From Anaerolinea sp. (GTDB lineage Bacteria; Chloroflexota; Anaerolineae; Anaerolineales; Villigracilaceae), in contig DYNS01000028.1 of NCBI GenBank assembly GCA_020720965.1, forward strand, positions 1 through 14,290: a stretch of DNA of 14,290 nt, read 5' to 3'. The translations under genes were made by a program, and so were the position numbers. Under the pieces are notes generated by a model. The model was not told the DNA's origin and did no database searches. It was given only the letters and a program-made list of their open reading frames with translations. This document shows positions 7,516 to 13,393 of this stretch, piece by piece; the first letter of the stretch is position 1, and every line of letters starts with the position of its first letter.

Positions 7516-8613
7516 GTGAAGATACTCTACTTCTCCCTCGACTACACCCCCCACGACCACCGCTTCCTCTCCGTCCTTTCGCAAAGCGGACACGAGGGCT
7601 TGTATGTGCGCCTTCAGCGCGGAAAACGCCAAACCGAAGACCGCCCCATCCCACCCAACGTGGAGATTGTGCAATGGGCAGGCGGGCAAAAAGAATTTGC
7701 CTGGCGCGACCTGCCCCGCCTGACCCTGGATTTTTCCCGCTTGCTAAAACGCTTACAACCCGACCTCGTTCACGCCGGACCTCTCCAAACTGCCGCATTC
7801 ATCGCCGCTCTCGCCGGAGCGAAACCCCTCCTCAGCATGTCCTGGGGCTTCGACCTGATGCGGGATGCCCACAAAAACCGCTGGATGGAGAGCATCACCC
7901 GCTACACCCTGCGCCGCTCCGCCTTCTTCACCTCGGATGCCGAGGTTACCCGTAGCCTGGCAGTGGAGTTGGGCATGAACCCGCACAAAACGGTTGTCTT
8001 CCCCTGGGGGGTAGATTTAGCCCACTTTCGCCCTGCCCCGCCCCAACCCGCGCCGCCTGCTGCCTTCACCCTCTTCTCCAACCGCTCCTGGGAGGCGCTC
8101 TACGGGGTGGATGTTCTTGCCCAAGCCTTTGTGCAAGTCGCCCGTCAGCGGGAGGATGTGGGGCTGTTGCTGCTCGGCGGCGGCTCCCAAGCCTCGCAGA
8201 TACGCCAAATTTTGCTTAACGGGGGCGCGCTAGAGCGGGTACAAATGCCAGGGCATATCCCCAACCCGCAGCTGCCGCGCTTTTATCAGATGGCAGACCT
8301 GTATATTTCCGCATCCCACACCGATGGCTCTTCCGTCTCGCTGATGGAAGCGTTGGCTTGCGGCTTACCCTGCCTCGTCTCCGACATCCCCGCCAACCGT
8401 GAGTGGGTGCGCGAAGGCGAAAATGGTTGGCTCTTCCCGGATGGCGACTGGCAAGCCCTTGCCGCAAAAATTCTGCACGCCGTCCATCATCGCGCCGACT
8501 TACCAGCCCTGGGCAAAGCCGCCCGCCAAACCGCCGAACAAAAAGCAGACTGGGCAAAAAATGCCCAAACCCTGCTCCAAACCTATGCTCAAGTAATGGA
8601 GGATGCAAAATGA
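7516..8613 (+). CDS. GT4-family (GT-B fold) glycosyltransferase, copy B
   Basis: A 365-residue GT-B enzyme starting at GTG 7516 with Lys-Ile-Leu-Tyr-Phe-Ser, the typical first beta strand. Landmarks are Pro82-Asp-Leu-Val-His-Ala-Gly, Ser109-Trp-Gly-Phe-Asp, Phe163-Pro-Trp-Gly-Val-Asp, Phe187-Ser-Asn-Arg and Leu220-Gly-Gly-Gly. The donor motif reads Asp270-Gly-Ser-Ser-Val-Ser-Leu-Met-Glu278, with the first acidic residue as Asp and the second kept, followed by Ala-Cys-Gly-Leu-Pro. The frame stays open upstream to 7309, but that part overlaps the preceding gene and reads as Arg/Pro-rich shadow. The start follows the upstream stop by 8 bases, all C, so there is no Shine-Dalgarno and coupling is likely. 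It overlaps the next gene by ATGA. Sugar specificity is unknown. Confidence 0.88.
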   Translation: MKILYFSLDYTPHDHRFLSVLSQSGHEGLYVRLQRGKRQTEDRPIPPNVEIVQWAGGQKEFAWRDLPRLTLDFSRLLKRLQPDLVHAGPLQTAAFIAALAGAKPLLSMSWGFDLMRDAHKNRWMESITRYTLRRSAFFTSDAEVTRSLAVELGMNPHKTVVFPWGVDLAHFRPAPPQPAPPAAFTLFSNRSWEALYGVDVLAQAFVQVARQREDVGLLLLGGGSQASQIRQILLNGGALERVQMPGHIPNPQLPRFYQMADLYISASHTDGSSVSLMEALACGLPCLVSDIPANREWVREGENGWLFPDGDWQALAAKILHAVHHRADLPALGKAARQTAEQKADWAKNAQTLLQTYAQVMEDAK

Positions 8614-9287
8614 AACCCAACCGTACCCTTATGTTGTTCCTGCTTGCCGCCCTGCTGCTGCAAGCCTGCGCCACTGCGGAGGGCGGCTTTAGACTTTTTG
8701 CGCCCACCGCCACCCAAACCGCCACCCCAACTCAAACAGCGACCTCCACCCCTGTGCCGCCCACCGCTACCTCCACAGCCACCATCACCCCCACCGCCAC
8801 CCTCACCCGCACGCCCAAGCCCACCCAAACCCCCAGCCCGGAGCCAAGCGCAACCCCCACCGAGACGATTTCTCAGCAATTAAAATCCCGTATTGTGTTT
8901 TATCTCATCCTGCCAGAACTGGGGCGCACCGATGCCTGCGGCGACATTTCGCTCATCCCCATCATCTCCAAGCGTTACCGCACCGGCGACAAACTGCGTG
9001 ATATGGAAATTGCCATGCAAATGCTTCTCAGCGTAGGCGTGAGACGTTTTGGCGTGTATTACAATGCCCTGTGGGACACCCAACTGACCATCAACTCGAT
9101 TAAATACCAGAAGGAAAAAGACTACGTTTACCTGGATTTCGGTGGCTTTTTGCCCGTGATGCAAATGAGCAAATGCGACAAACACGGAGTGCGCGAACAA
9201 ATTTGGAAGACCTTTTATCACTACGGCATTCAGAACAAAACCTTCACCTTCAATGGCAAGTTTTTAATAGACCAACTCAGCCGCTAA
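8610..9287 (+). CDS. GerMN-like lipoprotein with Thr/Pro-rich linker
   Basis: A 225-residue secreted lipoprotein. The signal peptide has Lys2 and Arg5, a Leu-rich core at 7-17 and lipobox Leu17-Gln-Ala-Cys20. Residues 31-86 are almost only Thr, Pro, Ala and Ser, a flexible linker that could itself be glycosylated. Residues 91-225 form a compact domain resembling GerMN (sporulation/spore germination domain, PF10646): an Ile-Val-Phe-Tyr strand, Cys110-Gly-Asp then Leu-Ile-Pro-Ile, a helix ending Met-Leu-Leu, Tyr173-Val-Tyr-Leu-Asp-Phe-Gly-Gly, and Phe214-Asn-Gly near the end. Cys110 and Cys189 could form a disulfide. GerMN domains also occur in non-sporulating bacteria with unclear roles at the envelope. 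GGAGG lies seven bases before the ATG at 8610, which overlaps the previous stop; the frame open upstream to 8403 is shadow. The domain call is by recalled pattern. Confidence 0.8.
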   Translation: MKPNRTLMLFLLAALLLQACATAEGGFRLFAPTATQTATPTQTATSTPVPPTATSTATITPTATLTRTPKPTQTPSPEPSATPTETISQQLKSRIVFYLILPELGRTDACGDISLIPIISKRYRTGDKLRDMEIAMQMLLSVGVRRFGVYYNALWDTQLTINSIKYQKEKDYVYLDFGGFLPVMQMSKCDKHGVREQIWKTFYHYGIQNKTFTFNGKFLIDQLSR

Positions 9288-9293
9288 AAACCC

Positions 9294-10094
9294 ATGTCCA
9301 CCCTCGCCATTATCCAAGCCCGCATGAGCTCCACCCGCCTGCCGGGGAAAGTGCTGCAAGAGATTAACGGTAAACCGATGCTCTGGCAGGTGCTGGAACG
9401 CGCCCGCCAAGCCCGCAGCCTGAACACGGTGATGATTGCCACCACCACCGAAACAAGCGATGACCCCATCGCCGCCTTTGCCGCCTCCATGAGCGTTCCC
9501 TGTTACCGGGGCAGCCTCTCAGACGTTCTCGACCGTTACTACCAGGCGGCTCTGCCCCACACCCCAAGCGTCATTGTGCGCCTCACCGCCGACTGCCCCC
9601 TGCTAGACCCCGCCCTCATCGACCAGACGGTTACCCTGCTCACATCCGACCCCCTTCGCCGCACCGACTTCGCCTGCAACCGCCTGCCCTCGCCCTTTAG
9701 CCGCAGTTTCCCCATTGGGCTGGATGTGGAAGCCTGTACCTTTGCCGCCCTGGAACGCGCCTGGAAGGAAGCCGACCAACCCTTTCAGCGCGAGCATGTG
9801 ATGCCCTACCTGTACGAAGGCACCACCCTGCACCTGCAAAACCCTCAACTGGCACGCGGAATCTCTCCGCGTGGGTTTGGCATTGCCCAACTGCACCATA
9901 ACCCCAACTACGGCACAATGCGCTGGACAGTGGACACCCCCGAAGACCTCGCCTTTGTACGAGAAATTTTTGCCCGCCTGGGTAGCCCCCCCTCCCACCA
10001 CTGGCAAGATGTCTTGCAAATTGTGCATCAAAACCCCCACCTCAGCCACATCAACGCCAGCATCCACCACAAGACCATGACGGATAGTGGATAG
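9294..10094 (+). CDS. SpsF-type cytidylyltransferase (CMP-sugar activation)
   Basis: A 266-residue nucleotidyltransferase of the acylneuraminate cytidylyltransferase / SpsF group (PF02348). The CTP-binding signature Ile6-Ile-Gln-Ala-Arg-Met-Ser-Ser-Thr-Arg-Leu-Pro-Gly-Lys19 is complete. Gly73-Ser-x-Ser-Asp-Val-Leu-Asp-Arg-Tyr-Tyr follows, then Arg96-Leu-Thr-Ala-Asp-Cys-Pro-Leu-Leu-Asp-Pro106 with the metal-binding Asp, Gly142-Leu-Asp-Val-Glu, Arg166-Glu-His-Val, and Arg210-Trp-Thr-Val-Asp-Thr-Pro-Glu-Asp-Leu. SpsF proteins occur in spore-coat and surface-polysaccharide clusters and are taken to make a CMP-activated sugar. It starts six bases after the lipoprotein gene with no Shine-Dalgarno. 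Its last few codons run into the 13-base repeat array, so the C-terminal Asp-Ser-Gly is repeat-encoded. No sugar-synthase partner is in the window. Confidence 0.92.
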   Translation: MSTLAIIQARMSSTRLPGKVLQEINGKPMLWQVLERARQARSLNTVMIATTTETSDDPIAAFAASMSVPCYRGSLSDVLDRYYQAALPHTPSVIVRLTADCPLLDPALIDQTVTLLTSDPLRRTDFACNRLPSPFSRSFPIGLDVEACTFAALERAWKEADQPFQREHVMPYLYEGTTLHLQNPQLARGISPRGFGIAQLHHNPNYGTMRWTVDTPEDLAFVREIFARLGSPPSHHWQDVLQIVHQNPHLSHINASIHHKTMTDSG

Positions 10095-10181
10095 TTACAG
10101 TGGTCAGTTACAGTGGATAGTTACAGAAAACTACCCACTGACACTGACACTACCCACTGACACTACCCACTGACACTAACA
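10082..10181. repeat. 13-base-period repeat array with inverted halves
   Basis: The left half carries AGTTACAG at 10093, 10106 and 10119 (exact period 13), joined by TGGTC and TGGAT. The right half carries ACTACCCACTGACACT starting at 10130, 10149 and 10162; the last two are 13 apart, the first pair 19 apart owing to an extra GACACT. The halves are partly complementary: 10111-10121 and 10130-10140 form an 11-base stem with one A-C mismatch around an 8-base loop. The array fills nearly all of the operon's only sizeable gap, starts inside the 3' end of the cytidylyltransferase gene and ends about 11 bases before the next ATG. There is no spacer structure as in CRISPR. Confidence 0.85.
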
Positions 10182-10191
10182 CTAACGCCCC

Positions 10192-11073
10192 ATGCTCACC
10201 CTCTTCTCTGCCCCCAAACCCTTTACCGACCCGCACATTGCCACCATTCAGCGCAATGCCATTGCCTCGTGGACGAAACTGCCCGGCGTAAGCGTTGTAT
10301 TGCTGGGTGAAGAACCCGGCTTGGCAGAAACCGCTCAAAGCCTGGGAGTCATTCACATCCCACAAGTCCCCCGTAGCCCCAGCGGCGCGCCCCGCATGGA
10401 TGCCATGTTCCGCCTGACACGGGAGGCAAGCCCAACCCCGCTCTACGCCATCGTCAACGCGGATATTATCCTCTTTGAAGATATGCTCACCGCCGCCCAA
10501 AACGCCTCGGCGCAGAGGCAAAAATTTGTCCTGATGGGGCAGCGCTGGGATGTAGACCTTGCCGAGGCGCTGGATTTTTCGGCGGGCTGGCAAACCCGTT
10601 TAAGGGAAACAGCCCAAAGCGCAGGAAGCCTGCATCGCCCTGCCGGGTCGGACTACTTCCTCTTCCCCGCCGCCTGCTACGAAGACATTCCACCCTTCAC
10701 CATCGGGCGCGCCGGTTGGGACAACTGGATGATTTACCACGCCCGCCAAAGCGGATTCGCCGCCGTTGATGCCACCGCCGATGTGATGATTATTCACCAA
10801 AATCACAATTACGCTCACCTGCCCGGTGGAAAACCGCACTACGACCACCCCGAAACCGAAGAAAACATCCGTCTGGCGGGCGGACGCGCCATCACCCGCT
10901 TTACCCTATTGGATGCCGACAAACGCCTGCAAAATGGACACATCCTCCCCCAAAAACTAAATTCCGCTCGCCTGTGGCGCAGGTTGGAAGCCTGGTCCCT
11001 GCTCTCGCTAGGCTCCGCCCGCCTTTCCAACGCGCTCTGGCGGCTGCGGAAGAAGATGGGGAGAAGAGAGTAG
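10192..11073 (+). CDS. Putative GT-A-fold glycosyltransferase, uncharacterised
   Basis: A 293-residue soluble protein. Its layout suggests a GT-A transferase: a strand ending Tyr85-Ala-Ile-Val-Asn89-Ala-Asp91-Ile in the place of the DxD metal/nucleotide motif, Gly152-Ser-Asp154-Tyr-Phe-Leu-Phe-Pro, and Gly172-Arg-Ala-Gly-Trp176-Asp177-Asn178-Trp, a typical acceptor or catalytic-base region. Ile201-His-Gln-Asn-His-Asn-Tyr follows. Pro/Arg-rich Val59-Pro-Arg-Ser-Pro-Ser-Gly-Ala-Pro-Arg at 59-68 probably binds the donor or orients the next helix. There is no signal peptide. The start has no Shine-Dalgarno because the repeat array runs almost up to it. It sits ten bases before the GT2 gene, which supports a role in glycan assembly. 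I do not recognise a named family; the fold call is from motif order only. Confidence 0.65.
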   Translation: MLTLFSAPKPFTDPHIATIQRNAIASWTKLPGVSVVLLGEEPGLAETAQSLGVIHIPQVPRSPSGAPRMDAMFRLTREASPTPLYAIVNADIILFEDMLTAAQNASAQRQKFVLMGQRWDVDLAEALDFSAGWQTRLRETAQSAGSLHRPAGSDYFLFPAACYEDIPPFTIGRAGWDNWMIYHARQSGFAAVDATADVMIIHQNHNYAHLPGGKPHYDHPETEENIRLAGGRAITRFTLLDADKRLQNGHILPQKLNSARLWRRLEAWSLLSLGSARLSNALWRLRKKMGRRE

Positions 11074-11083
11074 ATAATTCGCC

Positions 11084-12028
11084 ATGCGAAAAGGTCAAAA
11101 CCCCGCCAAGTACGCCAAAACCGTTGCAAAGCCGGAACGGATTACCGTTGCCGTGCTCAATTACATCCCGCTCTTGGGCGGGTTCTACGCCGAAGCGTTG
11201 GACGTGCTGAAACTGAGCCTGGAATCTCTCCGTGCCGAAGCCGGTCTGCCCTTCGACCTGATGCTCTTCGATAACGGCTCCTGCCCCGAAGTGCGTGATT
11301 ACCTCGTCAGCGAGAAAGAAGCCGGGAGAATTCAATACCTCTTCCTTTCCGAAAAGAACCTGGGCAAAGGCGGGGCGTGGAACATCCTCCTGGCGGGCGC
11401 GCCCGGCGAAATCATCGCCTACGCCGATAGCGACATCCTGTACTCCCCTGGCTGGTTGGCACGCTCGGTGGAACTGCTGGAGAACTTCCCCCAGGTCGGC
11501 ATGGTGACAGCCCGCCCCTTCCGCACCAACCCGGAGTATCACAGCGCTACCCGCGCCTGGGCAGAGCAAAACGCCGCGTTGGAGGCGGGTTCCTTCTTGC
11601 CTTGGGAAACCTTTTGGGAGTTCAACCGCTCTTTGGGGCAGGCGGAGGACGAAAACCGCAGAATCTACGCCGAAACGCAGGATTGGCGCATTCATCACCG
11701 GGGGTTGCAAGCCTTTGTGGGCGCCTCGCATTGGCAGTTTGTAGCATACAAAGCCACCCTGGCGCAGTTTTTACCCTTTGAAATGGATAAGCCGATGGGG
11801 CAGGTGAAGCAGTTAGACCAGCGCGTAAATGCCGCCGGGCTGCTGCGCCTGATGCTGCCCGACCCGCTGGTGATGAATCTTTCCAACACCCTGGACGGAA
11901 TCAAAAAGGGCGCGGCAGATGTCGCGCCCGTCTCGATGAGCGTTTTCAAACGTCTGGCGCAGTTTGCGCCCCTCAAAAAAGCCCTGCTCTCACTCTACGA
12001 CCAGATTTTTAAGTGGTACTACACCTAA
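11084..12028 (+). CDS. GT2-family (GT-A fold) glycosyltransferase
   Basis: A 314-residue glycosyltransferase 2-like protein. After a short basic leader the first strand is Ile20-Thr-Val-Ala-Val-Leu-Asn-Tyr. The nucleotide-binding strand ends Leu61-Phe-Asp63-Asn-Gly-Ser; Asn92-Leu-Gly-Lys-Gly-Gly-Ala-Trp-Asn is the conserved helix start, and Tyr113-Ala-Asp-Ser115-Asp-Ile carries the Asp-x-Asp metal site, followed by Pro-Gly-Trp. A membrane-anchoring C terminus as in polyprenyl-phosphate sugar synthases is not evident, so it is probably a cytosolic transferase adding a sugar to a growing glycan. It is last in the plus-strand block. Its stop overlaps the stop of the convergent oxidoreductase gene by four bases, leaving no room for a dedicated terminator before the neighbour. 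Confidence 0.88.
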   Translation: MRKGQNPAKYAKTVAKPERITVAVLNYIPLLGGFYAEALDVLKLSLESLRAEAGLPFDLMLFDNGSCPEVRDYLVSEKEAGRIQYLFLSEKNLGKGGAWNILLAGAPGEIIAYADSDILYSPGWLARSVELLENFPQVGMVTARPFRTNPEYHSATRAWAEQNAALEAGSFLPWETFWEFNRSLGQAEDENRRIYAETQDWRIHHRGLQAFVGASHWQFVAYKATLAQFLPFEMDKPMGQVKQLDQRVNAAGLLRLMLPDPLVMNLSNTLDGIKKGAADVAPVSMSVFKRLAQFAPLKKALLSLYDQIFKWYYT

Positions 12029-12666
12029 CCGTAGCGCTCTTCCTTCCACACATCAGCGCGGTTATGGTAGCCGGCCTGCTCCCAAAAGCCGCGCCGGTCG
12101 GCGGTCATAAACTCCAGCCCGCGCAGCCACTTTGCGCCCTTCCAAAGATAGGGGGTTTCCAGGTCGGTTTTTTCGCGCAGCGCTCCCACAACACCCCGCA
12201 GCGGATAGCCATGCTCCGGGGTAATGGGTTCGCCCTCGTAATGGGTTGCGAGCAAAAAATTCTCCTGCAATAACACTTCCAGGGGCAGGTTGGCGGTAAA
12301 GCCATGCTCGGCGTGCTGCATCACAAAGCGGGCTTCCGGCTTGGGCTTAATCCGCCCGGTTTCCAGCAAAGTCCGCACCGAAACACCCTCCCAGGCGGTA
12401 TCGAACTTGCTCCAGCGGGTAACACAGTGAATATCCATCACGGCGCGGGTACGGGGTAACTGATTAAACTCCTCCCACGTCCAGGTCACTTCTTCTTCCA
12501 CCGCGCCCCACACCCTAAAATTCCAGGTGACGGGGTTAAACGGCGGCACAGAACCATAATGCAAAACGGGGAATTTTACGGTAAGGGCTTGTCCGGGGGG
12601 CAGCCTGCCCTCCTGACGAATGCGGGCTTCCTCTTTACGGCGGTCGGGTTCTTGAAAGAGAAACAT
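12025..12666 (-). CDS. YuiH-type sulfite-oxidase-like molybdopterin oxidoreductase
   Basis: A 213-residue protein with the oxidoreductase molybdopterin domain (PF00174), close in pattern to Bacillus YuiH. The Mo-ligand cysteine is Cys81 in Asp78-Ile-His-Cys-Val-Thr-Arg-Trp-Ser-Lys-Phe-Asp. Other family features are Pro34-Val-Leu-His-Tyr-Gly, Trp92-Glu-Gly-Val, Glu151-His-Gly-Tyr-Pro-Leu-Arg, Lys176-Gly-Ala-Lys-Trp-Leu-Arg-Gly and the C-terminal Gly-Phe-Trp-Glu-x-x-Gly-Tyr-His. There is no Tat or Sec signal and no dimerisation domain, so it is a short, probably cytosolic member; its substrate is unknown. An in-frame ATG exists at 12687, but AAAAGGAG at 12673-12680, about six bases before the ATG at 12666, decides for the downstream start. 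Its 3' end overlaps the convergent GT2 gene. Confidence 0.92.
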   Translation of the reverse strand: MFLFQEPDRRKEEARIRQEGRLPPGQALTVKFPVLHYGSVPPFNPVTWNFRVWGAVEEEVTWTWEEFNQLPRTRAVMDIHCVTRWSKFDTAWEGVSVRTLLETGRIKPKPEARFVMQHAEHGFTANLPLEVLLQENFLLATHYEGEPITPEHGYPLRGVVGALREKTDLETPYLWKGAKWLRGLEFMTADRRGFWEQAGYHNRADVWKEERYG

Positions 12667-12689
12667 ATCAGACTCCTTTTGTCGCATTT

Positions 12690-12718
12690 ATTATATTCAT
12701 TTCCGCCCAGGCGCAAAT
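12690..12718 (-). promoter_or_regulatory. Candidate promoter for the molybdopterin oxidoreductase gene
   Basis: On the minus strand a perfect TATAAT lies at 12690-12695. The -35 is poor: TTTGCG at 12712-12717 (16-base spacer) is the best fit. Transcription would start near 12683, giving a leader of about 17 bases that contains the AAAAGGAG ribosome binding site. The upstream nadD gene ends at 12729, so a separate promoter here makes sense. Confidence 0.45.
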
Positions 12719-12728
12719 AAGAGTTGCG

Positions 12729-13343
12729 TTAACCCTCGCCCGCTGCATACAAACCTTGCGCCACAATATACTCGTACACCGGCGCAGGCAGATAAAACCG
12801 AAAATGCCCTCCCGTTTCAATTCTATGGCGGATGAGGGAGGAGGAGATTTGCATCTGAGGCGCCTGCACCCTCTTCAGCAGAGTCAGCGCCTGGGGCAGG
12901 CTTTCGCCCAGGTGCGAGAAGTTGACCGGCATTCGGGGGCGCATCAACGCGCCGAGGGCGCTGACCAGGCGGAGGAGTTCTTCCGGTTCCTTCCACTGTG
13001 GCAGGTCGCGGAGCGAATCGCCGCCCAGGAGCAGGGTAAAGGCGGCGGAGGGGTATTCCTCGTGCAGGGCGCGGAGGGTATCCACCGTGTAATGCGGTCC
13101 GGGGCGTTGCATTTCTACCAAAGAGATTTGAAAAGCCGATTCTGGCTGGGTGGCAAGCCGAAGCATCTCTAGGCGGTGAGGCAGGGCGGCGAGGGGGCGC
13201 TGAGGCTTGTGCGGCGGCTGAGGGGTGGGAACCCACAAGACGCGGCTCAGGTTCAACTGGCGCTGCGCCTCGGCAGCGAGGATGAGATGCCCCAGGTGAG
13301 GGGGGTTAAAGGTTCCGCCAAAAATTCCAATTTGTTCTGGCAT
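12729..13343 (-). CDS. nadD: Nicotinate-nucleotide adenylyltransferase
   Basis: A 204-residue NadD, the usual length. It adenylates nicotinate mononucleotide with ATP to deamido-NAD in the cytosol, the step before NAD synthetase. Seen directly: Gly9-Gly-Thr-Phe-Asn-Pro-Pro-His-Leu-Gly-His19 with the nucleotidyltransferase HxGH motif, Pro43-Pro-His-Lys for phosphate binding, Gly107-Gly-Asp-Ser-Leu-x-x-Leu-x-x-Trp, and Ile166-Ser-Ser-Ser-Leu-Ile-Arg172, the C-terminal signature. The ATG at 13343 gives the standard N terminus; an in-frame ATG at 13376 would add eleven residues but lies in the loop of the dnaA terminator hairpin and has no Shine-Dalgarno. No ribosome binding site is obvious for 13343 either. 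Identification is secure. Confidence 0.96.
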   Translation of the reverse strand: MPEQIGIFGGTFNPPHLGHLILAAEAQRQLNLSRVLWVPTPQPPHKPQRPLAALPHRLEMLRLATQPESAFQISLVEMQRPGPHYTVDTLRALHEEYPSAAFTLLLGGDSLRDLPQWKEPEELLRLVSALGALMRPRMPVNFSHLGESLPQALTLLKRVQAPQMQISSSLIRHRIETGGHFRFYLPAPVYEYIVAQGLYAAGEG

Positions 13344-13361
13344 GGTAAGGCTTGGGGGGCT

Positions 13362-13388
13362 AAAAAACCCCTGCATGGGCAGGGGTTT
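13362..13388 (-). terminator. Intrinsic terminator downstream of dnaA
   Basis: The arms at 13365-13374 and 13379-13388 are perfectly complementary (10-base stem, G/C-rich core CCCCTGC, 4-base loop). Read on the minus strand, the stem runs into six T residues (A at 13362-13367 on the plus strand), the classic Rho-independent form. It begins six bases after the dnaA stop and ends about 20 bases before the nadD start. T residues at 13391-13395 give a weaker tract on the plus-strand side. Confidence 0.85.
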
Positions 13389-13393
13389 GGTTT

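Noticed and set aside
8403..8609. N-terminal extension of the GerMN-like lipoprotein
   Set aside because: Lies inside the GT4 gene; the ATG at 8610 has a GGAGG site and begins a proper lipoprotein signal peptide.
10082..10181. CRISPR array
   Set aside because: Units are 13 bases, adjacent and degenerate, with no unique spacers and no cas genes.
10901..11731. 276-codon minus-strand open frame
   Set aside because: Antisense to two glycosyltransferase genes with clear motifs; typical long shadow in G+C-rich DNA.
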